The position numbers and the translations under genes are program-made. The notes beneath the pieces were generated by a model. That model had not been told where the DNA came from. It searched no databases and saw nothing but the letters and a program-made list of their open reading frames with translations. Below, one piece after another: positions 32,815 through 41,687 of a stretch of DNA of 64,000 bases (positions are counted from its first letter, which is position 1; each line of letters starts with the position of its first letter). The DNA comes from Paenibacillus sp. HW567. Its GTDB lineage: Bacteria; Bacillota; Bacilli; Paenibacillales; Paenibacillaceae. The stretch is from assembly GCF_000374185.1 (NCBI RefSeq), contig NZ_KB910518.1, positions 408,667 through 472,666 on the forward strand, read 5' to 3'.

Positions 32815-33045
32815 TCAGCGTACAGCCTGATCAAACAGCAGGTAGTCATTATCGTTGTCGATGACCGTCAGACTGGTGTTGCAGCAGGGAAAGACCAGCA
32901 GCTTTTTTTTGCCGTCACGAACCGTCTGCAGTTCCTTCGGCTTCATGGGCAGCAGAATGTTCTCCTTGCTGCAGAACGGGCAGTACTGCACGTACAGATC
33001 GCCCAATAGAATGTCATAAGGCCAGGTGTGGCTGAATGGAATCAT
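32815..33045 (-). CDS. Small Cys-containing protein of unknown function
   Basis: 76 residues, no family recognised. It has a CPFC pair (about residues 22-25) and a 'PCC' pair (about 53-55), the spacing of a small zinc ribbon, in a beta-rich sequence ('LLGDLYVQYCPFCSKENIL', 'KKLLVFPCCNTSLTVIDND'). Its ATG overlaps the stop of the YycC-like gene (ATGA), so both are translated from one message. Overlap and motif arrangement argue for a real gene; the role is unknown. Confidence 0.65.
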   Translation of the reverse strand: MIPFSHTWPYDILLGDLYVQYCPFCSKENILLPMKPKELQTVRDGKKKLLVFPCCNTSLTVIDNDNDYLLFDQAVR

Positions 33046-33233
33046 TGTTCTTCCTTCTCGGGGGGCTGGGTTTCCGCTTTGTCTTGCGGAGCGCCGCCGT
33101 CTTGCTTCTTGGATAATTCCGCAATCTTTTGCAGCAAAATATGTTGAGGCATATGCATTAAGTGTTCCAGCGGAACGCCAAGTTGCTTGGATAACGTGAT
33201 GGCCGTCTCAGGCGAGATTTTCAGTGGCGTCAT
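33042..33233 (-). CDS. YycC-like small protein
   Basis: 63 residues. The first 45 ('PLKISPETAITLSKQLGVPL' then 'EHLMHMPQHILLQKIAELSK') match the conserved YycC protein of bacilli (about 50 residues); the C-terminal 18 residues are a charged, Pro/Glu-rich tail. It is followed with ATGA overlap by a small Cys protein. Function of YycC is not established. GGAGGGC upstream of ATG 33233 serves as ribosome binding site. Confidence 0.75.
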   Translation of the reverse strand: MTPLKISPETAITLSKQLGVPLEHLMHMPQHILLQKIAELSKKQDGGAPQDKAETQPPEKEEQ

Positions 33234-33386
33234 GTGAATGCCCTCCTAAATAGTATTGTTCGCGATAACTTGCGGCAAGCTTAAGCTTGATCTTGCGGGC
33301 AGGTGCTGTATCGTACTTCACTTTACCATGGCTTCAGGCCAAATACAAAGAAAACCAAATGCGATAAGAAGGAATGGTGAGACTGC

Positions 33387-35186
33387 ATGAAAGAACCGCT
33401 ATCATTGAATTGGGAGCTTGATTCCTTTTTTCCGGGAGGGTCGGCTTCACCTCAATTTGAGAGCTATTTGAAGAAGCTGGAGACTGATATTAATGTGTTG
33501 GGGCAGCAGGTGTTGGCTTCTGTCCCTCCAACGGATGCTGAATCAACGAAGAAGCTGGATAGTGTGATAGCACTCTTGCAGAGCTGCTCCGGCCGTCTGA
33601 TTCAGGCTGCGGAATTCACCAGTTGTCTTGGCGCACAGAATCAACTGGACAAAGGGGCTGTAAGACTGTCCTCCAAAGTTACAGGGATGCGCGCCGGATT
33701 TGAAGGAATCAGCTCACAATTTGACAATGTGCTGCGTCAAACATCGGATGAAGTATGGAGCCTCTGGATGGCCCGTCCGGAAGTTGCCCCGCTGGAATTT
33801 GTACTTAGCGAAAGCCGTAATCTGGCCCGTGAGAAGATGAGTCCCGAGCTTGAAGGCCTTGCGCTGTCCTTGGCTGTCGATGGATACCATGGCTGGAGCG
33901 AGCATTATGAAACGATTGTTGGTGCAATACAGATTCCCTATGAAGATGAAGAAGGAACCAAGCTGCTGTCCGTCGGACAGGCATTTAACAAGCTGGATGA
34001 TGCTGATCCGAATGTGCGCAAGAAGATGTTCCGCAAATGGGAAGAAGCTTGGGAAGGCGCTGCTGATTATTGTGCGGATACCCTCAATCATCTGGCGGGG
34101 TTCCGCCTGAATCTTTATAACGGCCGCGGCTGGGAGGATGTGCTCAAGGAACCGCTTGGCATCAACCGTATGTCGCGTGAATCACTCGATATGATGTGGG
34201 ATGTCATCACGCGGAGCAAGCCGGCTCTTGTCGCTTACCTCAAACGCAAAGCTAAGGTTCTGGGGCTGGAATCCCTGGCCTGGGTGGATGTGGATGCGCC
34301 TGTAGGCAAATCTTCCGGCAAAATTCCTTATGATGAGGCAGCAAAAGACATTGTTGCGCAATTCCGCAAATTCAGTCCGAAGATGGCGGATTTCGCCGAG
34401 CGCGCGTTCGACAGCAACTGGATTGAGGCCCAGGACCGCCCGGGCAAACGTCCCGGGGGCTTCTGCGTTTCTTTCCCGGAAAGCAAGGAATCCCGCATCT
34501 TTATGACATATGGCGGCACGCCGTCCAGTGTTTCGACACTGGCGCATGAGCTTGGACATGCCTATCATTCCTTCCTGCTGGACGATCTCCCGTACTTCAA
34601 CCAGAACTACGCCATGAACGTGGCGGAGACGGCTTCAACTTTCGCCGAGGTCATTGTGGCCGATGCGCAGGTGAAGGCGGCGTCCAGTGATGAAGAAAAA
34701 CTGGCCCTGCTGGAAACGAAGATCCAGAACAGTGTCGCCTTTTTCATGAATATTCATGCCCGCTTCTTGTTCGAGACCCGTTTTTATGAGAAACGCAAGG
34801 AAGGGCTTGTGAATGCCGAAGAATTATCGGCGCTCATGGTAGAAGCGCAGAAGGAAGCCTATTGCGGTGTGTTGTCTGAATATCATCCGCATTTCTGGGC
34901 TGCCAAGCTGCATTTCTATGCTACCGACGTTCCTTTCTATAATTTCCCGTATACCGTTGGATATATGTTCAGTACGGGGTTATACCGGCTTGCGCTGCAA
35001 GAAGGGGCTTCTTTTGCCGACAAATACGACAGCTTGCTGCGGGATACGGGGATCATGACGCTGGAGGATCTGGTATCCAAGCACCTGGGTGTGGACTTAA
35101 CCCAGCCGGATTTCTGGCAGGGAGCTGCCGATTTGATCACGGCGGATATTAACGAATTTTTGAGAATGACGGAGCATTTGGCCTAA
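33387..35186 (+). CDS. Oligoendopeptidase F family metallopeptidase (M3)
   Basis: 599 residues, cytoplasmic (no signal). It has the M3 zinc motif HELGHAYH at about 387-394 with the third ligand Glu in 'NVAETASTFAEV' about 28 residues on. Length and helical architecture match PepF-type enzymes (about 590-600), which cleave peptides of roughly 5-20 residues in the cytosol and take part in peptide recycling. A GAAGGAATGGTGA region precedes the ATG. It ends with a strong terminator at 35262. Confidence 0.94.
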   Translation: MKEPLSLNWELDSFFPGGSASPQFESYLKKLETDINVLGQQVLASVPPTDAESTKKLDSVIALLQSCSGRLIQAAEFTSCLGAQNQLDKGAVRLSSKVTGMRAGFEGISSQFDNVLRQTSDEVWSLWMARPEVAPLEFVLSESRNLAREKMSPELEGLALSLAVDGYHGWSEHYETIVGAIQIPYEDEEGTKLLSVGQAFNKLDDADPNVRKKMFRKWEEAWEGAADYCADTLNHLAGFRLNLYNGRGWEDVLKEPLGINRMSRESLDMMWDVITRSKPALVAYLKRKAKVLGLESLAWVDVDAPVGKSSGKIPYDEAAKDIVAQFRKFSPKMADFAERAFDSNWIEAQDRPGKRPGGFCVSFPESKESRIFMTYGGTPSSVSTLAHELGHAYHSFLLDDLPYFNQNYAMNVAETASTFAEVIVADAQVKAASSDEEKLALLETKIQNSVAFFMNIHARFLFETRFYEKRKEGLVNAEELSALMVEAQKEAYCGVLSEYHPHFWAAKLHFYATDVPFYNFPYTVGYMFSTGLYRLALQEGASFADKYDSLLRDTGIMTLEDLVSKHLGVDLTQPDFWQGAADLITADINEFLRMTEHLA

Positions 35187-35261
35187 GAAATTTGTCTGAA
35201 CTAAGGCGTTTCATATTTTTGCAGCCTACAATCAAGTTTTATTAGCTTTGAATGAACACGC

Positions 35262-35290
35262 AAAGACCTCTTATTCGAGGTCTTTTTTTT
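35262..35290 (+). terminator. Intrinsic terminator of the oligopeptidase gene
   Basis: AAAGACCTC (35262-35270) pairs with GAGGTCTTT (35277-35285), followed by at least eight Ts. The 270 bp that follow hold a 0A-box-like TTTGTCGAAT (35308-35317) and an inverted repeat ACAAAACT...AGTTTTGT (about 35479-35516), but no gene. Confidence 0.9.
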
Positions 35291-35564
35291 ATTATTATAC
35301 TCGAAAATTTGTCGAATTAAGACGATTGGTAGAAGGATATGTATAATAAAATAATGAAATTTGCGCATTTATAGGGATGAATGCCCAATTATGTTGAATA
35401 ATGTTGAACACCCCTGAGGAGTGGCCTATAATGAGCCTAAAGCCTTATATAAGGCGTGCTAACAGGTAAGTTAAGCGCACAAAACTAAGGAAATGCTTGC
35501 GAAGCAAGTTTTGTACGAAGAACAGCCAGGTAGTTATGCTCACAAAACTTTTAGGGGGATACAC

Positions 35565-35975
35565 ATGTTAAGAACGGAACAACTATCACTGGCACGACAG
35601 ATTGATTTGGTATTTAAGGAGCTGCAGGAGGAATTGTCAGGATTGTCTTCCGGTACGGTTTTCGTGCAAATCAGGAATAACGCCATTGGCAAATTCGGCA
35701 TCCGCCACAATCCGCTGAACGGACGAAGCGGCACGTTTGAGGAAGAGCAGGAGGGATTAACCGCAAGCCAGCAATCCTCCTTCCGGCTTATGGCCTTGGA
35801 GAGCCTAAAATACAAGCGGCGCTGGACACATGGAGAGATCAGCTACGAATTCGCAGTCCGCAAGGGAATGGTGGTAGTCGATGCCACGCTGGAGTCCAAT
35901 TACAATATGGCCAACCTGATGATCCGTTACCCCCGCAATGTCCAAACGGGCAACGCTGACCAATCCTTCGGCTGA
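35565..35975 (+). CDS. Hypothetical protein
   Basis: 136 residues from ATG 35565, with AGGGGG seven bases upstream; the frame stays open further upstream but runs through an inverted repeat. No family is recognised. The first 30 residues are amphipathic helical ('SLARQIDLVFKELQEELSGL'), followed by an alternating beta pattern ('TVFVQIRNNAIGKFGIRHN', 'GEISYEFAVRKGMVVVDAT'). No signal peptide or membrane segment. It lies alone between a peptidase and a spore protein gene. A Spo0A-like box 250 bp upstream hints at late-growth control but is weak evidence. Confidence 0.65.
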   Translation: MLRTEQLSLARQIDLVFKELQEELSGLSSGTVFVQIRNNAIGKFGIRHNPLNGRSGTFEEEQEGLTASQQSSFRLMALESLKYKRRWTHGEISYEFAVRKGMVVVDATLESNYNMANLMIRYPRNVQTGNADQSFG

Positions 35976-35997
35976 GTTATACATAGATATGCGCATG

Positions 35998-36039
35998 CAA
36001 AAGCCCTCCTGCGTTTCTGGGAAGAAGCGCGGGAGGGCT
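35998..36039 (-). terminator. Terminator of the SASP gene
   Basis: AGCCCTCC (36002-36009) and GGAGGGCT (36032-36039) form the outer stem with GCG/CGC inside; the minus strand continues with TTTTGC. Confidence 0.75.
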
Positions 36040-36098
36040 GAGAAGCTAGTCCGCTTCAGGCATTTGGCCTGGCGGGATACTTATGATAAGGCTAGTTA

Positions 36099-36332
36099 CT
36101 ATGCACGACCGGACAGTTGTTGTTCTGCCAGTTGCACCAGACGTTTGGTGATGTAACCTCCCAAAGAACCGGTTTCGCGGGAAGTGTAGTTCCCGTAATA
36201 ACCGTCAGCTGGGATTGTTACACCAAGCTCCTGCGCTGCTTCATATTTCAATTGCTGAAGCGCTGCGTTTGCTTGTGGAACGACCAGGTTGTTGGAACGG
36301 CTACCGCGACCTTGTTGACCTGCTTGACCCAT
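36099..36332 (-). CDS. Alpha/beta-type small acid-soluble spore protein
   Basis: 77 residues with the two SASP signatures: '[20 protein letters not shown]' containing the region with the germination-protease site 'YEAAQELG', and '[20 protein letters not shown]' near the C-terminus. These proteins coat spore DNA, shift it toward the A form and protect it from UV, then are degraded at germination to supply amino acids. A GGAGGTG ribosome binding site precedes the ATG, and a sigma-G-like promoter lies 32 bp upstream. Confidence 0.96.
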   Translation of the reverse strand: MGQAGQQGRGSRSNNLVVPQANAALQQLKYEAAQELGVTIPADGYYGNYTSRETGSLGGYITKRLVQLAEQQLSGRA

Positions 36333-36363
36333 GTTTGTTCACCTCCTTCGCCCGTTGTGAAGA

Positions 36364-36393
36364 TAGTATGAGCGCTATGAGAAGAATTCATGC
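36364..36393 (-). promoter_or_regulatory. Sigma-G-like promoter of the SASP gene
   Basis: On the minus strand GCATGA (36393-36388), a 17-bp spacer and CATACTA (36370-36364) fit the forespore sigma-G consensus (GHATR at -35, CATNNTA at -10), as expected for a SASP gene. Confidence 0.75.
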
Positions 36394-36433
36394 ACGGGTT
36401 CGAAAGGTTTGCAGGGTGGTAATTATATGAAAT

Positions 36434-37408
36434 TTAGAGCTCGGGATAGATCATTTCAAGAGTGCTTGTCAAAGCCAGTGCCTGGCCCGGTTCCAAGATG
36501 ATCATGCCTGTAAAAGAAGCATCCTTGGGCAAATTCGGTGCATCCGGGAGCCAGGTATAAGGTTCTATGCACAGAAATTGTTCGGCTTGCCCTTTCGTAT
36601 ATATCACCCAGTGACGGAAGAAGTCCTGGTCTGCGGTATAGCGGAGTCCATAGCCGTCATCACGCATCAGCAGAGCCTCTGCAGGCTGCTGCTCTCGTAT
36701 CCGCAATACGGTGTCAAGGTCAGTGTTCTTCAGGCTCATGCCTTGCGGTAGTGCCTTCAAATCATCCAGAGGCAGCAGATTGCCGCTCGTCAGCAGCTCA
36801 TCGTTCAGCTCATAGACAGCTTCAGCCGGGAGCTGCAGCTTCCAGCGGTCAGGCTCGCCATCAAGCATGAACCAGGTGTGATATCCGATGCCAAAAGGAA
36901 TACGCTTGTCTCCTAAATGCGTGACCTTGAGGGTCTGCCGGAGCCGGTTATCCTGAAGGCGGAACGTCATTTCGAATCTAAGCGGAGCGGGGAATTGTTC
37001 CATCCAATGTGCATCATCAGTGGTAGTGAATTCCGTTGTTACCGCACAGCCGTCTTCATCCTCTTCAATATCGCTGACGCACCACGACTGTATCCGGTGG
37101 AGCCCGTGAATATGGTTGCCTTCCGCCGTATTCTGTTCGAATTGATAGCTTGTGCCTTCAAATTGAAATCTTCCCTGACGGATTCGTCCGGGGGGAACCA
37201 GGAGCGGAATGCCGAAATGATATGGCTTCTGCATATAATATTCCAGGTCGCTTTCATCGGGCCGGCGCAGAATTTCCCGGTTCTCCTTACGGTCCAAGAG
37301 CGAAATGACGTTGTTGCCCAGTCGCGGCAAAAGCGTGACTTCCAGCTCGCGGCTATGCAGAATGTACGTATCATAACCGCCCCACTGCCCTTTGGTCACC
37401 TGTTTCAT
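36434..37408 (-). CDS. Aldose 1-epimerase family protein
   Basis: 324 residues of the galactose-mutarotase-like beta-sandwich: 'LEVTLLPRLGNNVISLLDRK' (start strand), 'YHFGIPLLVPPGRIRQGRF', the catalytic His in 'GNHIHGLHRIQSW', and 'IPFGIGYHTWFM' with the second His; the C-terminal catalytic Glu lies in 'LCIEPYTWLPDAPNL'. Such enzymes interconvert alpha and beta anomers of hexoses. The exact sugar is unknown. It is a single gene divergent from the T-box/trpS unit. Confidence 0.88.
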   Translation of the reverse strand: MKQVTKGQWGGYDTYILHSRELEVTLLPRLGNNVISLLDRKENREILRRPDESDLEYYMQKPYHFGIPLLVPPGRIRQGRFQFEGTSYQFEQNTAEGNHIHGLHRIQSWCVSDIEEDEDGCAVTTEFTTTDDAHWMEQFPAPLRFEMTFRLQDNRLRQTLKVTHLGDKRIPFGIGYHTWFMLDGEPDRWKLQLPAEAVYELNDELLTSGNLLPLDDLKALPQGMSLKNTDLDTVLRIREQQPAEALLMRDDGYGLRYTADQDFFRHWVIYTKGQAEQFLCIEPYTWLPDAPNLPKDASFTGMIILEPGQALALTSTLEMIYPEL

Positions 37409-37550
37409 GAGATATATGCTCCTTTGAAATAACTGTGATCTGATTCAAACACGAATAACCTTATCATACCAGATTTATATTCCCGTGGTTAAGTCATTTG
37501 ACAACTTCTCTGTATCGCACTATGATGAATGCATTCATGAAAATGACAAT

Positions 37551-37812
37551 GTGATGACAGGGACAAGTAAGCGGCAAGCGTGCCTTCAGAAAGCCGGTGG
37601 TTGATGCGAACCGGCGGGATGCAGCCGTCCGAATGGACCCATGAGCGCCGCGATTGAACAGGCCTTCAGAAGCCTGAGTAGACCGGCCGGCTCTTCCCCG
37701 TTAGAGGAAGTTAAGGCAGCTTGCTTATGCCTCTTCAAGGGGGATTGCAAGCAGCGAATAAGGGTGGCACCACGGTCTCACGTCCCTTGCGGATGTGGGG
37801 CTTTTTTGCGTG
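37551..37812 (+). promoter_or_regulatory. T-box riboswitch (tryptophan)
   Basis: A long structured leader ends in the T-box sequence AGGGTGGCACCACGG (37761-37775), followed by a terminator hairpin (CACGTCC with GGATGTG) and TTTTTT up to 37808. In the specifier region, GAATGGACC puts a TGG triplet at 37634-37636, the tryptophan codon, matching the downstream trpS gene. Uncharged tRNA-Trp would pair with both sites and prevent termination. The 5' limit is approximate. Confidence 0.92.
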
Positions 37813-37849
37813 TTTCCTGAATCATATAACATCAAACGGAGGTAATATT

Positions 37850-38839
37850 ATGGCTAAAAAAGTATTGTCCGGCATTCAGCCCAGCGGTTCACTCACCTTG
37901 GGCAACTACATCGGAGCGATCAAGAACTTCGTCAAGCTGCAGGAGGAGCATGAATGTTACTTCATGGTAGTGGATTTGCATGCGATTACGGTCTCCCAGG
38001 ACCCTGCCGCACTGCGTGAACATTCGGAATCCGTAGCAGCGCTCTATCTTGCCGCAGGTATTGATCCGAAAATTTCGAATGTCTATATGCAGTCACATGT
38101 ACCGCAGCATGCGGAGCTGGGCTGGATTGTGACGACGCTCACCGCAATGGGCGAGCTGGAACGGATGACACAGTTCAAGGACAAGTCCTCCGGTAAAGAT
38201 TCTGTTGGCGCGGGATTGTTTGTATACCCCTCACTGATGGCAGCGGACATTCTGATCTATAATGCAGACCTGGTTCCTGTAGGAGAAGACCAGAAGCAGC
38301 ATCTGGAGCTGACACGCGATTTGGCGGGACGCTTCAATCACCGGTTCGGTGAATTCTTCACTGTGCCCGAGCCGTATATTCCGGAAGTAGGCGCGCGTAT
38401 TATGTCACTGGATGACGGCACCAAAAAAATGAGCAAAAGCAACCCGAATCCGGGCAGCTATATTGCACTGCTGGACCCGCCGGATGTTATCCGCAAAAAA
38501 ATCAGCCGGGCGACAACCGACTCCGGGCGTGAGGTTATCTTTGATCCGGCGAACAAGCCGGAGATCAGCAACCTGATGAGCATTTACGCCGAATGCTCGG
38601 GACTGGCCCTGCAGCAGATTGCCGACCGGTACGAAGGGCAAATGTACGGGGGCTTCAAAAAGGATCTGGGAGAAGTTCTCGTGGCGACGCTTGAGCCCCT
38701 ACAGCAGAAATATAAGGAAATCCGCAGCTCCGGCGCCCTGGGCGATATACTTGCTGAAGGCGCGGAGCGGGCGCGCGGAGTTGCCGCCCAGACACTTGCA
38801 GGTGTTAAAGAACGGATGGGATTCCTGCCGCTGCGTTAA
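37850..38839 (+). CDS. trpS: Tryptophan-tRNA ligase
   Basis: 329 residues from ATG 37850 (GGAGGT seven bases upstream); an in-frame extension reaches back into the T-box and is not translated. The class I synthetase signatures are seen: 'SGIQPSGSLTLGNYIGA' (HIGH equivalent) near the N-terminus and 'KKMSKSNPN' (KMSKS) near 193-198, together with 'GEDQKQHLELTRDLAGRFN'. It charges tRNA-Trp. The stop overlaps the stop of the convergent small membrane protein gene by the palindromic TTAA. Confidence 0.96.
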   Translation: MAKKVLSGIQPSGSLTLGNYIGAIKNFVKLQEEHECYFMVVDLHAITVSQDPAALREHSESVAALYLAAGIDPKISNVYMQSHVPQHAELGWIVTTLTAMGELERMTQFKDKSSGKDSVGAGLFVYPSLMAADILIYNADLVPVGEDQKQHLELTRDLAGRFNHRFGEFFTVPEPYIPEVGARIMSLDDGTKKMSKSNPNPGSYIALLDPPDVIRKKISRATTDSGREVIFDPANKPEISNLMSIYAECSGLALQQIADRYEGQMYGGFKKDLGEVLVATLEPLQQKYKEIRSSGALGDILAEGAERARGVAAQTLAGVKERMGFLPLR

Positions 38840-39033
38840 GAGGACCGTTGTGCTGTAGCAGCTTCAGCCTTGCGTCTCCGTTTTGCCTTAACGATAAACC
38901 CCCAGCCAATATTGAATATGCACAAGACGCCAAGCAGCAGAGCCAGCCAGATATTATAGCTAATGGAGATGGAAGCTGCGGTAAGCATAAGAATGGAGGA
39001 GCACGCGAACCAGAGCGACAGGCCTTTACCCAT
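38836..39033 (-). CDS. Small two-span membrane protein
   Basis: 65 residues with two hydrophobic helices (about 5-24 and 27-47) and a highly basic C-terminal tail (KAKRRRKAEAATAQRSS). The arrangement recalls DUF5325/YlaF-like proteins of bacilli, but the resemblance is weak. GAAGG lies upstream of the ATG. Its 3' end overlaps trpS in the opposite direction by four bases. Confidence 0.55.
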   Translation of the reverse strand: MGKGLSLWFACSSILMLTAASISISYNIWLALLLGVLCIFNIGWGFIVKAKRRRKAEAATAQRSS

Positions 39034-39076
39034 AAACGCAGCCTTCTTTCTTGATCAGAATAGAGTGAATAGAGCG

Positions 39077-39117
39077 AATCCCGGAGCGCTAAGTGCGCTG
39101 CGGGATTTTGTATTTTT
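39077..39117 (+). terminator. Plus-strand terminator-like hairpin
   Basis: AATCCCG (39077-39083) pairs with CGGGATT (39101-39107) with inner GCGC/GCGC, followed by TTGTATTTTT. It may end transcription that reads through from trpS. Confidence 0.6.
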
Positions 39118-39173
39118 GTAATAGTGAAATCGCTTTATGGTGATTGTGCCCTATACAACAGCGGGCGTCAAGC

Positions 39174-39202
39174 TGAAAAAAAAGCGCCCGCAGCACGGAC
39201 GC
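39174..39202 (-). terminator. Terminator of the DUF457 gene
   Basis: On the minus strand GCGTCCG-TGCTG-CGGGCGC (39202-39184) is followed by eight Ts. Confidence 0.8.
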
Positions 39203-39215
39203 CTTCCCAGCAAAG

Positions 39216-40220
39216 CTATAGCTTCATCGACCCCGGATCAATGGCGAACCGTTCATCCAGCTTTTCACTGCTGAGCCAGCCCACGTAGGTATGGAGTGGA
39301 TGATATTGCTTATCCATAACAAGCACTGCGACGAACGGAAATTGCTTGCGGTGTAAATAACGCACATCTCCCCAGCGTACAATATAACCTGAGGGCAGCA
39401 CCTCGACTTCAGCTACCGCATAGGAGGTAAAGTACAGAAAGGACTGAATGTCCGGATGGGTCTTGGAGTGCTCAACCGCCGGATGAGTGGAGCATACCGC
39501 ATGCTTGAACCATTCAAGCTTTCTCCCGTTTAGCTGTCCGACATTGTAGCTCCCGTCCGGCTTAACCTTCACTACATTCCAGCGCGTAGGAGAAACGGTG
39601 GGAATCACAATGTAGCGTTCACCGGCCCGATGATGTGTATCTTTATTCCGGATATTTCTTGTAAGGCGTGAATGGACCAGAGTCCGCCAAATGTAGTAAA
39701 GCGCAGTGACGCTGTACAAGGTGATGAACAAGGGGGCCGGAGGAATCATCCCGCTGATCCAGAGTATAATTGCCGCTGAGTGGCTGCCAAAAATAAACGG
39801 ATCGAAGATGTGGATAATGTTCCAGGCAATCCACTTCTCAGTGAAGGGACGCGCAGCCTGGGTGCCGTAAGTATTGAACAGATCAGAGAATACGTGGACG
39901 GCCACCCCGATGAAGCTCCACAGCGCGATGTGGCTCAGGAAATGAACATTTGTGAACCCGAATAACGGTCCGATGACCAGTGTGATCAAAGCGGGCCACA
40001 GCAGTAGAAAAGGCAAAGAATGCGTGATTCCCCGGTGGTTGCGGATATACATCGCATTCCCCTTCAGGCGAAGCGCAGTATCGGCATCGGGTGCCTGAGA
40101 AGCAAGTACAGTAGCGACCATAACGGCTCCGGCCAGCGTCGGGTGGGAGGCGACAACGGGATCGACGAAGGAAAGTCCGGCGAGTCCCAGGCCCATAACA
40201 AAGTGTGTAGCGGTATCCAT
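39216..40220 (-). CDS. Membrane-bound metal-dependent hydrolase (YdjM/DUF457, YfhP-like)
   Basis: 334 residues. The N-terminal half carries the DUF457 pattern of histidines and acids near membrane segments: 'MDTATHFVMGLGLA', 'ASQAPDADTALRL', 'HRGITHSLPFLLLWP' and 'VHVFSDLFNTYGTQAARPFT', about five hydrophobic segments. The C-terminal 120 residues are soluble. Bacillus YfhP has the same layout and affects expression of a neighbouring DNA glycosylase gene; here no mutY-like gene adjoins. Substrate unknown. Confidence 0.85.
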   Translation of the reverse strand: MDTATHFVMGLGLAGLSFVDPVVASHPTLAGAVMVATVLASQAPDADTALRLKGNAMYIRNHRGITHSLPFLLLWPALITLVIGPLFGFTNVHFLSHIALWSFIGVAVHVFSDLFNTYGTQAARPFTEKWIAWNIIHIFDPFIFGSHSAAIILWISGMIPPAPLFITLYSVTALYYIWRTLVHSRLTRNIRNKDTHHRAGERYIVIPTVSPTRWNVVKVKPDGSYNVGQLNGRKLEWFKHAVCSTHPAVEHSKTHPDIQSFLYFTSYAVAEVEVLPSGYIVRWGDVRYLHRKQFPFVAVLVMDKQYHPLHTYVGWLSSEKLDERFAIDPGSMKL

Positions 40221-40346
40221 TGGTCAGATCTCCTTTGTACGTAGGTTCTCTATTAATTACTACCCAATTTCATGTCCAGTTATTTAGAGCGGGCTAAATA
40301 AATTTTGTCACGTAATTGTCAAATTGATGAACGTTAACGTCAATGA

Positions 40347-40376
40347 TTGTCAAAGTATTTTGCGGTTTGTTATGAT
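40347..40376 (+). promoter_or_regulatory. ctaB promoter
   Basis: TTGTCA (40347-40352), an 18-bp spacer and TATGAT (40371-40376). Two further TTGTCA copies lie at about 40302 and 40313 and an ATTGA/TCAAT inverted repeat between them, which might be regulator sites of a respiration control protein; that last point is speculative. Confidence 0.55.
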
Positions 40377-40449
40377 AAAGTTAACAGCGAAGCAAATATC
40401 ATTCTCGATATAGATCGTTAAAAGTCCCAAAGAAGGAGGAACACCAAAC

Positions 40450-41382
40450 GTGGACAATCATATGAGATATCAGGCTTCATCCGATTCCGCGGCTCTGTCC
40501 GCCAAATCGCCCAAGGAAGGCGCAAGCTGGCGCGATTTCATTACAGTGACGAAACCCGGCATTATCCGCTCCAATCTGATCGCTGCTTTTGCAGGCTACT
40601 GGGTGGCTTCGGGCTGGGATGTGCAATATGGACGTTTAATCCTGACTCTGCTTGGCACGATGCTGGTTATGGCTTCGGCCTGCGTATTTAATAACTATTT
40701 CGACCGTGACCTGGATATGAAGATGGAAAGAACGCGTGAGCGCGGTCTTCCAACGGGAAGACTCAAGCCGAATACCGTGCTGCTCTACGCCATCGGTCTT
40801 GGGATAGCCGGGCTGGCAGTGCTGTTCGCCTTCTCGGGCGTATTGGCCGGATTGTTCGGCATCGTCGGCATGTTCGTTTACGTAGTAGTGTACACCCTTT
40901 GGCTGAAAAGAACATCTACATGGAGCACATCGGTAGGGGCCATCTCCGGCGCTATGCCTCCGGTTATAGGATATGTGGCAGTCACCGGAAAGGTTGATTT
41001 GGGTGCATGGCTGCTGTTCGCTATGCTGTTTCTCTGGCAGCCGCCTCATTTCTGGGCGCTCGGCATCCGCCGCAAGGAGGAATACAGAGCGGCGGGATTC
41101 CCGCTCCTTCCGGTCGTTAAGGGAACACGTCGCACCAAGCTGCAGATGATCCCTTATGTGGCGCTCCTGCTGCCGGTACCGGTGCTGATGTATGTGTATG
41201 ATTATGCGGGCATCTTTTACCTCGTTATCTCTGCGGGCTTATCGCTCGGCTGGCTGTACTTAACCCTGAAGGGTTTAACGGCAAAGGATGACGAAGCCTG
41301 GGCGAAGCAAAATTTCCTCTTCTCCATTAATTACCTGACGGTCAGTCTGATTGCGCTTGTACTGAACACGATTCACGGTTAA
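40450..41382 (+). CDS. ctaB: Heme O synthase (protoheme IX farnesyltransferase)
   Basis: 310 residues; GTG 40450 follows AAGGAGG by ten bases, with an alternative ATG three codons on. A UbiA-type membrane prenyltransferase with about nine segments: 'TKPGIIRSNLIAAFAGYWVA', the Asp-rich motif 'NNYFDRDLDMKMERTRERG', 'YTLWLKRTSTWSTSVGAISG' and 'WQPPHFWALGIRRKEEYRAA'. It attaches farnesyl to heme B for cytochrome oxidases. Followed by a decayed sco gene, which normally accompanies ctaB in this group. Confidence 0.95.
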   Translation: MDNHMRYQASSDSAALSAKSPKEGASWRDFITVTKPGIIRSNLIAAFAGYWVASGWDVQYGRLILTLLGTMLVMASACVFNNYFDRDLDMKMERTRERGLPTGRLKPNTVLLYAIGLGIAGLAVLFAFSGVLAGLFGIVGMFVYVVVYTLWLKRTSTWSTSVGAISGAMPPVIGYVAVTGKVDLGAWLLFAMLFLWQPPHFWALGIRRKEEYRAAGFPLLPVVKGTRRTKLQMIPYVALLLPVPVLMYVYDYAGIFYLVISAGLSLGWLYLTLKGLTAKDDEAWAKQNFLFSINYLTVSLIALVLNTIHG

Positions 41383-41398
41383 GTGAGGAGAGTGTCCT

Positions 41399-41595
41399 GT
41401 GCAGACCTTGAAACGGTACAAATGGACGTGGCTTCTGCTCCTGCTGGCAGTGGGCATGCCATTGATCTGGCGGCTATTTCTTTAAGCAATGGTACACGGA
41501 AGCTGCCGGTCCTCGGGAAAATGCAGGACTTCTCACTTGAGAATGTGGACGGGAAGCAGGTTACTGGTGCATTGAATAAATTATTACGTCAATAA
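41399..41595 (+). pseudogene. Remnant of a SCO1/SenC copper chaperone gene
   Basis: Sixteen bp after ctaB a GTG (41399) with a GAGGAG site opens a frame giving a basic start and one membrane segment (MQTLKRYKWTWLLLLLAVG...) that stops at TAA 41483. From 41485, in another frame, the sequence continues as 'LPVLGKMQDFSLENVDGKQV', which is the N-terminal entry of the Sco thioredoxin-like domain (normally 'LP..G..PDF.L...G'). It then ends at TAA 41593 before the CxxxC copper site. A normal Sco is about 200 residues, so the gene is frameshifted and has lost about two thirds of its length. Homology is judged by eye. Confidence 0.65.
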
Positions 41596-41610
41596 AGTAA
41601 TTTGAGACGG

Positions 41611-41669
41611 AAAAACGCCTTGTCCGGTTTTCTGCGTCCTGCGCAAGAAACGGAGCAAGGCGTTTTTTT
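41611..41669. terminator. Bidirectional terminator
   Basis: AAAACGCCTTG (41612-41622) pairs with CAAGGCGTTTT (41656-41666), flanked by As on one side and Ts on the other. It can end both the ctaB unit and the opposing toprim gene. Confidence 0.8.
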
Positions 41670-41687
41670 GCCCTCATTCATATGAGG

